Shown here: piece after piece, positions 1 through 6,486 of the stretch | Position numbering within the stretch: the first letter of the stretch is position 1 | Layout: every line of letters starts with the position of its first letter | From: Planctomycetota bacterium | GTDB taxonomy: Bacteria > Planctomycetota > Phycisphaerae > Sedimentisphaerales > Anaerobacaceae | Reading direction: 5' to 3' | Assembly: GCA_022567055.1 (NCBI GenBank) | Contig: JADFHU010000008.1 | Coordinates: 1 to 21,475 of the forward strand | Length of the DNA stretch: 21,475 nt | Position numbers and translations under genes: made by a program | Notes under the pieces: generated by a model | Database searches by the model: none | Seen by the model: only the letters and a program-made list of their open reading frames with translations | What the model was told of the DNA's origin: nothing

Positions 1-1043
1 TTGAGATAGGCCTCGACATAGGCCCGGAAGGTCCCGATGTTGGTGAGTCGGCGACTATTGATGACTTCGGTGGTGTCGATGTGTTCACTGCTGTTGTGTC
101 GCTCGATCTCGTCTTGCTTGCCTTCTATGTATTGAGTGATGTGTTGAAACTTCTTGAAGCGATCCACCATCGCCTGGTCGCAGAGGCTGATTGAATTCAT
201 ATCGATGTATAAATTGCGTTTGATGCGTCGGCCGCCGGATTCCTCCATGCCGCGCCAGTTCTTGAAAGAGTCACTAATGAGGGCGTAGGCCGGGATGGTC
301 GAGATGGTCTTGTCCCAGTTTTGCACTTTGATGGTCGTGAGCGAGATGTCGGTCACATCCCCGTCGGCCCCGTATTTAGGCATCTCGATCCAGTCTCCTA
401 TGCGCACCATGCGGTTTGCAGACAACTGGATGCCTGCGACCAGACCCAGGATGGAATCCTTAAATACCAATATCAAAATGGCCGTCATCGCCCCCATACC
501 GGCCAACAGCTTGCTGGGGTCCTTGTCGAGGAGCCAGGACAAGACGAGAATGCCGGTGGCAATGGCGAGCAGCGTCTTGGCGACCTGAATAAAACTACGG
601 ATGGGGATGCGGCGTGCAAAGGAGAAGGTGCCGTAAATCTCGACCACCGCGTTCAGGAAGGCGCTCACCACGAACCAGCCCATCAGCGCCATGTAGAACT
701 TGGCCCCGGTCTGCAGTGCACCCGACCAGGCGCCCGTTTCTGAGGAGAAGAAAACCGCTGCCAGACGATAGATGACCAGGGCAGGGGCCAGATGGGACAT
801 GCGGACAAAGACATGGTGCTTGACGAGAACGTCGTCCCAATGCGTCTTACTACGATCGGCCACGTGATGTAGCACGCGAATGATCAGACGCTTGGCGACC
901 CAGTTCGCGATCCAGGCCACGACCAGAATGCCCAGCAATCCCACCGAGGTGGCAATCAGCGCCGCTAGCGTCTCCGAGATTCCCATGGCAATGAGACGCT
1001 GTTCCAGATTCAGCAAGAGACCCGCGATTTGTCCGTTGTTCAT
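1..1043 (-). CDS. mscM: YbdG/MscM-type miniconductance mechanosensitive channel, C-terminus off the window
   Basis: Reading the reverse strand from the ATG at 1043 gives an open frame of 347 codons that runs off the window edge with no stop. It begins MNNGQIAGLLLNLEQ. Hydrophobic segments lie near residues 20-50, 85-100 and 113-137, followed by the pore-lining helix and beta domain of the MscS family, with MGAMTAILILVFKDSILG, SANRMVRIGDWIEMP and then NWDKTISTIPAYALI, FKNWRGMEESGGRRIKR and TNIGTFRAYVEAYL. The last three are hallmarks of the YbdG branch rather than small MscS. Family members sit in the inner membrane and release solutes on hypo-osmotic shock. E. coli YbdG is about 415 residues, so roughly 70 are missing here. 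No strong ribosome-binding site is visible before the ATG. The gene stands alone with its own candidate promoter. Family assignment is secure; channel conductance is inferred. Confidence 0.9.
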   Translation of the reverse strand, partial: MNNGQIAGLLLNLEQRLIAMGISETLAALIATSVGLLGILVVAWIANWVAKRLIIRVLHHVADRSKTHWDDVLVKHHVFVRMSHLAPALVIYRLAAVFFSSETGAWSGALQTGAKFYMALMGWFVVSAFLNAVVEIYGTFSFARRIPIRSFIQVAKTLLAIATGILVLSWLLDKDPSKLLAGMGAMTAILILVFKDSILGLVAGIQLSANRMVRIGDWIEMPKYGADGDVTDISLTTIKVQNWDKTISTIPAYALISDSFKNWRGMEESGGRRIKRNLYIDMNSISLCDQAMVDRFKKFQHITQYIEGKQDEIERHNSSEHIDTTEVINSRRLTNIGTFRAYVEAYL

Positions 1044-1088
1044 GTCCGCATTCCCGGCACAATGATCGATGTCTACAGAAAACGTACT

Positions 1089-1117
1089 ATTATAGACAGT
1101 TGTATGATGAACGGAAG
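1089..1117 (-). promoter_or_regulatory. Candidate promoter for the mscM-like gene
   Basis: On the reverse strand a perfect TATAAT lies at 1094-1089, about 45 nt before the ATG at 1043. The -35 region (CTTCCG at 17 nt spacing) is poor, so the call rests on the -10 box and its position alone. Confidence 0.35.
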
Positions 1118-1187
1118 GCGCAAACTGCGGATCCCCGGGCGATCGCACCTGAATGCGGTGTTTGTGTGAGTTCCGGCATGAAACGTC

Positions 1188-1225
1188 ACCGGCTACCGGC
1201 TACTGACTACCGATCACTGATTACC
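1188..1225. repeat. Degenerate heptanucleotide tandem array, five copies
   Basis: Read on the plus strand the units are ACCGGCT, ACCGGCT, ACTGACT, ACCGATC and ACTGATT, then a partial ACC. All fit ACYGRYY with an exact seven-base register. The last unit overlaps the stop codon (1221-1223) of the minus-strand outer-membrane gene, so the array lies at that gene's 3' end and fills part of the gap to mscM. A second array with the same skeleton lies before rpsF. Confidence 0.75.
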
Positions 1226-1928
1226 ACCTGACGCGACAGCCGATCGTGCCGATCGGGCCGCTGAAGTCCAAGCCGGCGTTCTTCTTGTTAAAGTCGTACT
1301 GAAATTCCACCAACACATCCAGATGAGAGGTGACCGCCACGTTGACCCCCGCGGTGACGAAGGGGAAGAAGCCCTTGGCCCAGGTCTCGCTGCCTTTTTG
1401 AACGTCCGTGATGCTGAAGTCGAGTCCTGGTCCGAACGCATCGACCGTGGTTTCGGTATGTGTGTCCTTCCAGTGATCGACCATGCTGAAATAACCGAAG
1501 CCCGCGCCGACATAGGGCTTGACGCGGAGATCGTCCACGTAGCCGGTGGGTCCCGGTCCCCGGGGATAGAATCGGGCGGCCAGCCGGAGGTCGTAGAGGA
1601 TGAGATGGTCTTCCAAGGTCTCTTCAATGAAGCCGAGCGAGTCGAATGCGATGGTGTACTCGGAGACCGTGGCCAAGGAGGAGCCCCCGAAGCTGAGGGC
1701 CAGATCCATGTAGTCGTCCGCAAAGAGCGGACTGGCCAGTTCCACCTCAAAACGGGTGCGTGTGCTCCGGTTGCCCGTAATGGGGCTGTCCAGCGTCTGC
1801 GCGCCCACCTTGAAACCCAAGCCCCAACCCCCGCCGGAGCTGGGCGATGACAGTCCTAGCAGCAGGATGAGTGCCGGTAGGGGCACGTAGATCCAAGCTC
1901 GTCTAGACGTACCTTCTGCGCGTGCCAT
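1221..1928 (-). CDS. Small outer-membrane beta-barrel protein, hypothetical
   Basis: This 235-residue protein starts with a basic n-region and a hydrophobic stretch (about residues 11-27, IYVPLPALILLLGLS), a plausible signal peptide. The mature part alternates polar and hydrophobic residues in strand-length segments rich in Gly, Tyr, Phe and Asp, such as KPYVGAGFGYFSMVD and LDVLVEFQYDF, and ends in CRVRW with a terminal aromatic residue. This is the pattern of small 8-stranded-type outer-membrane barrels. The ATG is supported by AAGGAG eight nt upstream. The divergent neighbour is a membrane protein and the downstream gene is the mechanosensitive channel, so context gives no function. A porin-like, adhesin or structural role cannot be separated from sequence alone. 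Confidence 0.75.
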   Translation of the reverse strand: MARAEGTSRRAWIYVPLPALILLLGLSSPSSGGGWGLGFKVGAQTLDSPITGNRSTRTRFEVELASPLFADDYMDLALSFGGSSLATVSEYTIAFDSLGFIEETLEDHLILYDLRLAARFYPRGPGPTGYVDDLRVKPYVGAGFGYFSMVDHWKDTHTETTVDAFGPGLDFSITDVQKGSETWAKGFFPFVTAGVNVAVTSHLDVLVEFQYDFNKKNAGLDFSGPIGTIGCRVRW

Positions 1929-2091
1929 GATCAGTACTCCTTGATTTTCTTGAATGCGGTGGTCTTCGTCCGCTCAGATAAGGCAGGTCAGAGGGTTTAG
2001 GTAACATGGTTTTTGTCCCCCGGCAGGAGGTCGATATTACGCGAACCTCTCGCTGCTGTCGTTTCTGTCTTGCTCCTTTCGTTCATCGCAG

Positions 2092-2119
2092 TGGCGTGAT
2101 AGGATTGGCAGACTATAAT
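2092..2119 (+). promoter_or_regulatory. Candidate promoter for the PH-like membrane protein
   Basis: A perfect TATAAT lies at 2114-2119, with a weak -35 (TGGCGT) 16 nt upstream. Transcription would start near 2126. The box overlaps the ATG at 2118, which argues that translation begins further downstream, at 2211 or 2220. Confidence 0.35.
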
Positions 2120-2210
2120 GGAGTTCCCAAGACGCGGCATCATCGGGATCGCAAGGTCGCAAACAGCGGTGTGGTCTGGGAACATGGTTCGACAGAAGGC
2201 ACGAACAAGG

Positions 2211-2672
2211 ATGGTCATTGTGGCTCCCATCAGCAAAAACACGAAGTTCTGGCTTCTGGTCTACGCACTGGGTTTGGTCGGTTTTGCCGGCTGGTTCGCC
2301 TACGATGGATTTCTGAACGAGAGTTTCACCGAAGCACACACGAATGAGGAGGGGGTGGCGGACGCCACACTGCGGTTTAATCAAAAGTCGCCCCCCTTTT
2401 TCTTGGGTGGCGCCCTGCTGATAGGCCTGCGTCTCTTCGTCGTTAGCAAGAGACGAATCGTGGCGGAAGAGAGCGAGCTGGTCATTCACAATAGGGTTCG
2501 CATCCCCTATGACGCCATCCAGGAGATTGACAGGACCCATTTTAAGACGAAAGGGGTGTTTACCTTGGCCTATGATTCCCCAGGCGGAGAGCGCCTGAGG
2601 CGCAAGGTCGACAGTCGAGACTACGACAACATGACCGCCATCCTGGACCACCTGGTGGAGCAGATTTCCTGA
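2211..2672 (+). CDS. Small membrane protein with a PH-like domain
   Basis: About 153 residues. A first transmembrane helix lies near residues 12-31 (FWLLVYALGLVGFAGWFAY), then a short polar loop and a second helix near 61-79 (FFLGGALLIGLRLFVV). A cytosolic C-terminal part follows, in which short beta-strand-like segments (SELVIHNRVRIPYDAI, GVFTLAYD) precede an amphipathic helix ending ILDHLVEQIS. This is the general layout of bacterial PH-like membrane proteins of unknown role. The frame stays open upstream to an ATG at 2118, but that codon overlaps a TATAAT box and the intervening residues look non-coding. The ATG at 2211 has AAGG directly abutting it, whereas the GTG at 2220 has AAGG nine nt away and may be the true start. 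A 226-codon antisense frame covers the same region and was rejected. Function unknown. Confidence 0.7.
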   Translation: MVIVAPISKNTKFWLLVYALGLVGFAGWFAYDGFLNESFTEAHTNEEGVADATLRFNQKSPPFFLGGALLIGLRLFVVSKRRIVAEESELVIHNRVRIPYDAIQEIDRTHFKTKGVFTLAYDSPGGERLRRKVDSRDYDNMTAILDHLVEQIS

Positions 2673-2896
2673 ATACTTGAAGAATTGGGGCAAAAACATT
2701 TGATTTGGCGGGACCATGCCGGTAAGGTAGACTCTTCGATTTTGCTCTGACGCATGGGGTGGATCGCTGAGTCTCGCAGCTTGGGGTCAACCGTTTCACG
2801 GCGTCGTTGACTCAGGCCTCCGCCAGAGCCAAGTCAGGCTACTTGGTAGCTTCCGTGACAACTTAGAGAGACACATGGGGTGTGCCTAAGTTTGTT
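2673..2896. other. Intergenic stretch before tRNA-Gln
   Basis: I see no convincing gene or intrinsic terminator in these 224 nt. A weak hairpin can form from the CTCAGGC and GCCAGAG segments near 2811-2828. A promoter for the tRNA and downstream glmU should lie here, but no good -35/-10 pair with normal spacing close to the tRNA was found. Confidence 0.4.
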
Positions 2897-2968
2897 TACC
2901 CGATGGTGTAATTGGCAACACATGGGCTTTTGGTGCCCATATTCCAGGTTCGAGTCCTGGTCGGGTAG
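2897..2968 (+). tRNA. tRNA-Gln (anticodon TTG)
   Basis: The cloverleaf folds cleanly. The acceptor stem is TACCCGA with TCGGGTA plus discriminator G at 2968. The D-stem is GTGT/ACAC. The anticodon stem is TGGGC/GCCCA around loop TTTTGGT, placing TTG at 2930-2932. The T-arm is CCAGG-TTCGAGT-CCTGG. The anticodon reads CAA glutamine codons. The 3' CCA is not encoded; the next bases are TGC, so it must be added by CCA nucleotidyltransferase. It lies 53 nt before glmU and may be co-transcribed with it. Confidence 0.96.
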
Positions 2969-3021
2969 TGCTTACGGTGCTTGAACCTTATTTAAGTCTG
3001 TATCTTTTCTGAGTCTTTAGT

Positions 3022-4068
3022 ATGAAAGAAAAAGTCGCCATCATCCTAGCCGCCGGTGTGAGCAGCCGGATGAACACCCAGCTTCCCAAGGTGCTCCATG
3101 AAGTCAGTGGTAGGCCGATGTTGGCTCACGTCCTTGGAGCCTGTCGGGCCGTGAACATCAGCCGGATTCTGGTGGTCGTCGGCTTTGGCGCCGACCAGGT
3201 CAAAGAGCGCTATGCAGACGCTCAGGATATTTTTTGGGTGGAGCAGAGAGAGCAGCGGGGCACGGGGCACGCGGTCATGTGTTGTCAGGATCACCTGCGG
3301 GAATTTGCGGGCGACACGATGATCCTGTGTGGCGACGGGCCGCTGATCAGAGCCGAAACACTGAAGACACTGATCGAGAAGCACGATGCCGAGAATTCCA
3401 AGGCAACCTTGGCAACCGCCCTGTTGGAGGATCCCAGCGGTTATGGGCGGATTGCCCGCGACAGTCATGGAAATATTCAGGGCATTGTCGAGCATAGCGA
3501 CTGCACACCCGAGCAATTAGAGATCAAAGAGGTGAATCCGAGCTATTACCTGTTCGACAATCAGCTCCTGTTTAGCCTCTTGGCTAAGGTGAAGCCCAAC
3601 AATGTGAAGCAGGAACTGTATCTGACGGATGCCGTTGCTGGGGCCATTTCCTTGGGTCACAGGGTGCTGGCCGTGACGGCGGTGCGACCGGAAGAGGCGA
3701 TGGGCGTGAACAGTCGGGCGCAGCTGAGTGTGGCCAGCAAGGTCATGCAGCGTCGGATTCAAGAGGAACTGATGGACAGGGGCGTGACTATTGTGGACCC
3801 CGACAATACCTGGATCGACGCAGGGGTCGAGATCGGCCTGGATACCGTCATCGAGCCCTTTACCTATATCCACGGCGATGTCGAAATCGGCGAGCGCTGC
3901 CGCATCGGCCCCTTTGCCTATGTGACGGGGGGCACGGTGTTGGAGAATGACGTCCTGTTGGGTGTCTTTATGGAATCCGGATCGGTGGTTTCCCAACGCA
4001 CCGTTGACGAAAGGGGCGATGAAATGAAATCGGCCAAGCAGATGGGGGGAGGTGAGGCGCGCGGATGA
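3022..4068 (+). CDS. glmU: GlmU-type UDP-GlcNAc pyrophosphorylase lacking the acetyltransferase half
   Basis: The N-terminal nucleotidyltransferase domain (about residues 3-230) is complete: LAAGVSSRM at 9-17 with PK at 22-23, QRGTGHAV at 78-85, metal-binding D105 in GDGPL (usually GDVPL), YGRI, and GVNSRAQL near the end. It joins UTP and GlcNAc-1-phosphate to give UDP-GlcNAc, the precursor of peptidoglycan and lipid A. After a linker helix a few left-handed beta-helix turns follow (WIDAGVEIGLDTVI and GERCRIGPFAYV), then the protein ends at 348 residues. E. coli GlmU has 456 and uses the missing part to acetylate GlcN-1-P. The acetyl-CoA-binding coils and catalytic His are absent here, so this is probably a uridyltransferase only. 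The stop overlaps the prs start by 4 nt. Confidence 0.92.
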   Translation: MKEKVAIILAAGVSSRMNTQLPKVLHEVSGRPMLAHVLGACRAVNISRILVVVGFGADQVKERYADAQDIFWVEQREQRGTGHAVMCCQDHLREFAGDTMILCGDGPLIRAETLKTLIEKHDAENSKATLATALLEDPSGYGRIARDSHGNIQGIVEHSDCTPEQLEIKEVNPSYYLFDNQLLFSLLAKVKPNNVKQELYLTDAVAGAISLGHRVLAVTAVRPEEAMGVNSRAQLSVASKVMQRRIQEELMDRGVTIVDPDNTWIDAGVEIGLDTVIEPFTYIHGDVEIGERCRIGPFAYVTGGTVLENDVLLGVFMESGSVVSQRTVDERGDEMKSAKQMGGGEARG

Positions 4069-5027
4069 GCTTGAACACGGGTATTCGTATCTTTTCTGGG
4101 AGCAGCAACCCTCATTTGGCAGATTCCGTGTGTGCCTACTTGGACGTGCCTCTGGGGCGGGTCCAAATCGAGAAATTTCCTGATGGGGAAAAGTGGATTC
4201 GGATCGCGGAGGACGTGCGCGGCAGCGATTGTTTCGTCATTCAGTCGACCTGTCTGCCGGTGGATGAACACCTGATGGAACTGCTGATCTTTCTGGACTG
4301 TCTACGCCGAGCGAGTGCGCAGCGTATTACGGCTGTCATCCCCTACTTTGGGTATGCCCGACAGGATCGCAAGGATGAGGGACGCGTGCCGATCACGGCC
4401 AAGCTGGTGGCCAACATAATCACCACCGCAGGTGCGGATCGGGTCCTGACGGTGGACTTGCATGCGAATCAGCTTCAGGGTTTTTTTGATATCCCTGTGG
4501 ATCATCTGTCTGGCGAACTCATCTTGTGCGATTATTTTGCCAAGAGGCACTTCGAAGGATTGACGGTTGTCGCGCCGGACGTGGGCAACATGAAAATCGC
4601 AGCCAAGTATGCGGACGACCTGGGGGGGGACTTGGCCATCGTGCACAAAAAACGGTTGACGGGGGACGCCGTGGAGGCTCTCACCCTCATCGGTGACGTG
4701 GAAGGTCGCTCGGTGTTGATGGTGGATGACATCATCGCTACGGCGGGGACGATATGCAGTGCCGCCCAAATGGTGAAGGAGCGGGGGGCCAATAGCGTGA
4801 CGATCGGGGCGACGCACGGTGTCTTCGCCGGTCCGGCACTCGAACGACTGGAGCAGGCGCCAATTGATGAAGTCGTGGTGACAGACACGATTCCTCTCGT
4901 TAAGGACGTTGAAAAACTTGGGAAAATCAAGGTTCTCGGCTGTGATGTGATGATCGGCGAGGCCATTCGCAGGATTTACAAGAACGAGTCTGTCAGTAGT
5001 CTATTTAAAAAGTCGGCCCGTTATTAG
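4065..5027 (+). CDS. prs: Ribose-phosphate pyrophosphokinase (PRPP synthase)
   Basis: This enzyme transfers pyrophosphate from ATP to ribose-5-phosphate to give PRPP for purines, pyrimidines, His, Trp and NAD. The 320-residue length is normal for class I enzymes. Visible motifs are FPDGEKWIRI at 38-47, GYARQDRKDEGRVPITAK at 96-113 (ATP-binding loop), VDLHANQLQGFFDIPVDHL at 130-148, VAPDVGNMKIA at 169-179 and the PRPP loop MVDDIIATAGT at 219-229. In that loop the third acidic position, often Asp, is Ala225; the two leading Asp residues are intact. Translation is probably coupled to glmU because the start ATG overlaps its stop. The stop codon begins a 6-bp inverted repeat (5025-5045). Confidence 0.97.
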   Translation: MSLNTGIRIFSGSSNPHLADSVCAYLDVPLGRVQIEKFPDGEKWIRIAEDVRGSDCFVIQSTCLPVDEHLMELLIFLDCLRRASAQRITAVIPYFGYARQDRKDEGRVPITAKLVANIITTAGADRVLTVDLHANQLQGFFDIPVDHLSGELILCDYFAKRHFEGLTVVAPDVGNMKIAAKYADDLGGDLAIVHKKRLTGDAVEALTLIGDVEGRSVLMVDDIIATAGTICSAAQMVKERGANSVTIGATHGVFAGPALERLEQAPIDEVVVTDTIPLVKDVEKLGKIKVLGCDVMIGEAIRRIYKNESVSSLFKKSARY

Positions 5028-5045
5028 GCCTGTTGTTTAGGCCTA
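5025..5045 (+). repeat. Short perfect hairpin at the prs stop codon
   Basis: TAGGCC (5025-5030, containing the prs stop) pairs with GGCCTA (5040-5045) across a 9-nt loop. No T-run follows, so it is not an intrinsic terminator; it could stabilise the prs 3' end or simply be chance. Confidence 0.4.
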
Positions 5046-5146
5046 TGGTTAGGTGGACCTGTGAGACAATATGCAGAAGGATTCATCTCAATTTTGTGGC
5101 AGCTCCCAATGACTCCAGTGGTCGGCAGCTTGCGGGTGAGGCAACT

Positions 5147-5800
5147 ATGGGAAACACATTTCTGCTAAAAGCAGAAGTACGCACCAAAACGGGCACCAAG
5201 GATGCAGTGAGGATCCGCAAGCAAGGACGCGTGCCGGCGACGGTCTATGGGCACAAGGAAACACCGACCTCTCTCTCCTTGGACGCACATGATTTCGTAC
5301 AGGGTCTCCATCAGGGCCATCGGTTCATGGAGGTTGAGATCGAGGGCAAACCCGAGGCAATGATTGTGAAGGACCTACAATACGATCATTTTGGGCGCCA
5401 TGTCGTGCATGTCGATTTTATGCGTGTCGATGTGACCGAACGCATCAAGGTACAGGTGCCGATTGAACTCAAGGGTACGGCCAGGGGCATACAAGAGGGC
5501 GGCATCATTGAAGAACATGCCAGCCGTCTGGAGGTCGAGTGTTTGGTGGCGAACATCCCCGACACCATCGTCGTGAACGTGAAGGATGTTGGCGTGGGCG
5601 ATGTGCTCCATGCCAGCGCCATTGATTTACCGGATGGCGTGGATTTGGTCAGTCCCGTGGAGACGCTCTTGGTGACCTGCCACATGAAGGCTGCAGCGAT
5701 CAGTGCGGAGGAAGGAGAGATCGAAGAGGAACCCGTCGCCACCGCCAGCGGCCCCGAAGTCATCACCGAGAAGAAGACGGACGAGTCATCGGCCGGCTAG
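5147..5800 (+). CDS. rplY: 50S ribosomal protein L25, long CTC/TL5 form
   Basis: L25 binds 5S rRNA. The protein begins MGNTFLLKAEVRTKTGTK, followed by RIRKQGRVPATVYGH, the classic N-terminal L25 domain. A second beta domain follows (FMRVDVTERIKVQVPIEL and RLEVECLVANIPDTI), as in the TL5/CTC family, then an acidic tail (AEEGEIEEEP). It has 217 residues, against 94 for E. coli L25. The frame is open upstream to a TTG at 5033, but those 38 extra residues do not match the family. The ATG at 5147 has GTGAGG a few nt upstream and places the domain at the N-terminus as expected. It is followed 12 nt later by pth, a common pairing. Confidence 0.95.
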   Translation: MGNTFLLKAEVRTKTGTKDAVRIRKQGRVPATVYGHKETPTSLSLDAHDFVQGLHQGHRFMEVEIEGKPEAMIVKDLQYDHFGRHVVHVDFMRVDVTERIKVQVPIELKGTARGIQEGGIIEEHASRLEVECLVANIPDTIVVNVKDVGVGDVLHASAIDLPDGVDLVSPVETLLVTCHMKAAAISAEEGEIEEEPVATASGPEVITEKKTDESSAG

Positions 5801-5812
5801 TGAACGGTTCTT

Positions 5813-6379
5813 ATGGCAGAGATGAAGATGCTGGTTGGCTTGGGAAATCCCGGGTTGAGATATGCGAAGACGAGACACAATGTGGGATTTGCAGTGGTTG
5901 ATGCGTTGGCTCGGCGCTTTGCGGTGGAGGTCAAGCAGCAGAAGTTTGGAGCTCGCTATGGCATGGTTGATGTTGAGGCTCACAAGGTGCTGCTTCTGAA
6001 GCCGTGGCAATACATGAATTTGAGTGGTCAGGCCGTTTCGCTGGCGGTGGGTTTCTATCAATTGCCCTTGGACAATGTGATGGTTTTTTTTGATGATATG
6101 GATTTGGAACCCGGATGCCTCCGGATACGTTCGAAGGGCTCCGCGGGTGGACACAATGGCTTGGCCGACATTCTGACCCGGCTGGGCACACAAGAAGTGC
6201 CGCGCTGCCGGGTGGGGATAGGTCGACCCGAGTATTGTGATGGCGTGGGCCATGTGTTGGGGCGACCCTCCCGGCAGGAGCGCATGGTGTTGGACGAGGC
6301 GATTGACAGGGCAATGGAGGCGGCAGTGTGTTGGATGGAGCATGGATTGAACAGAGCCATGACGGACTACAATGCATAA
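5813..6379 (+). CDS. pth: Peptidyl-tRNA hydrolase
   Basis: Pth releases tRNA from peptidyl-tRNA that drops off ribosomes. At 188 residues it has the normal size. The signature GLGNPGLRYAKTRHNVGF contains Asn12 and catalytic His22. FFDDMDLEPG carries the conserved Asp, and SAGGHNGL carries the later Asn that binds substrate. RCRVGIGRP follows. The ATG at 5813 lacks a clear ribosome-binding site; ATGs at codons 4 and 6 are equally compatible with the domain start. It sits 12 nt after rplY and is probably co-transcribed. Downstream lies a 107-nt gap with the heptad array and rpsF leader. Confidence 0.96.
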   Translation: MAEMKMLVGLGNPGLRYAKTRHNVGFAVVDALARRFAVEVKQQKFGARYGMVDVEAHKVLLLKPWQYMNLSGQAVSLAVGFYQLPLDNVMVFFDDMDLEPGCLRIRSKGSAGGHNGLADILTRLGTQEVPRCRVGIGRPEYCDGVGHVLGRPSRQERMVLDEAIDRAMEAAVCWMEHGLNRAMTDYNA

Positions 6380-6423
6380 TAGCCGGCCGAAGTGAACCGG
6401 ATTTCGTTTGAACGCCTAAATCT

Positions 6424-6465
6424 GCTAATTGCCAACAGCTAATGGCTAAACTGCTAATAGCCCAG
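6424..6465. repeat. Degenerate heptanucleotide array in the rpsF leader
   Basis: Units are GCTAATT, GCCAACA, GCTAATG, GCTAAAC, one inserted T, GCTAATA and a partial GCCCAG. Most fit GCYAAYN in a seven-base register. The array fills the intergenic gap between pth and rpsF and ends just before the rpsF ribosome-binding site. It can fold on itself (see the hairpin entry). Confidence 0.7.
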
Positions 6466-6471
6466 GTTGGC
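6431..6471 (+). promoter_or_regulatory. Leader hairpin abutting the rpsF ribosome-binding site
   Basis: GCCAAC (6431-6436) pairs with GTTGGC (6466-6471). GGCTA (6444-6448) pairs with TAGCC (6458-6462) inside it, with an optional CT/AG pair between. The structure ends one base before the GGAGG. S6:S18 is known to autoregulate rpsF operons through leader structures in several phyla; whether this hairpin is such a site is conjecture. Confidence 0.4.
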
Positions 6472-6472
6472 G

Positions 6473-6477
6473 GGAGG
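6473..6477 (+). promoter_or_regulatory. Strong ribosome-binding site that fixes a TTG start for rpsF
   Basis: GGAGG followed by nine nt and TTG at 6487. The next in-frame ATG (6514) has no comparable site, so this element decides the start. Confidence 0.65.
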
Positions 6478-6486
6478 TAATCAGTT

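Noticed and set aside
2037..2717. Minus-strand open frame of 226 codons
   Set aside because: It competes with the PH-like membrane protein, but its translation has no hydrophobic helix, motif or ribosome-binding site, whereas the plus frame has two clear helices.
2981..3006. Promoter for glmU
   Set aside because: TTGAAC and TATCTT are only 14 nt apart, too close for a sigma-70 promoter.
5033..5146. N-terminal extension of L25
   Set aside because: The frame is open from a TTG, but the 38 residues match nothing in the family and the ATG at 5147 has its own ribosome-binding site.
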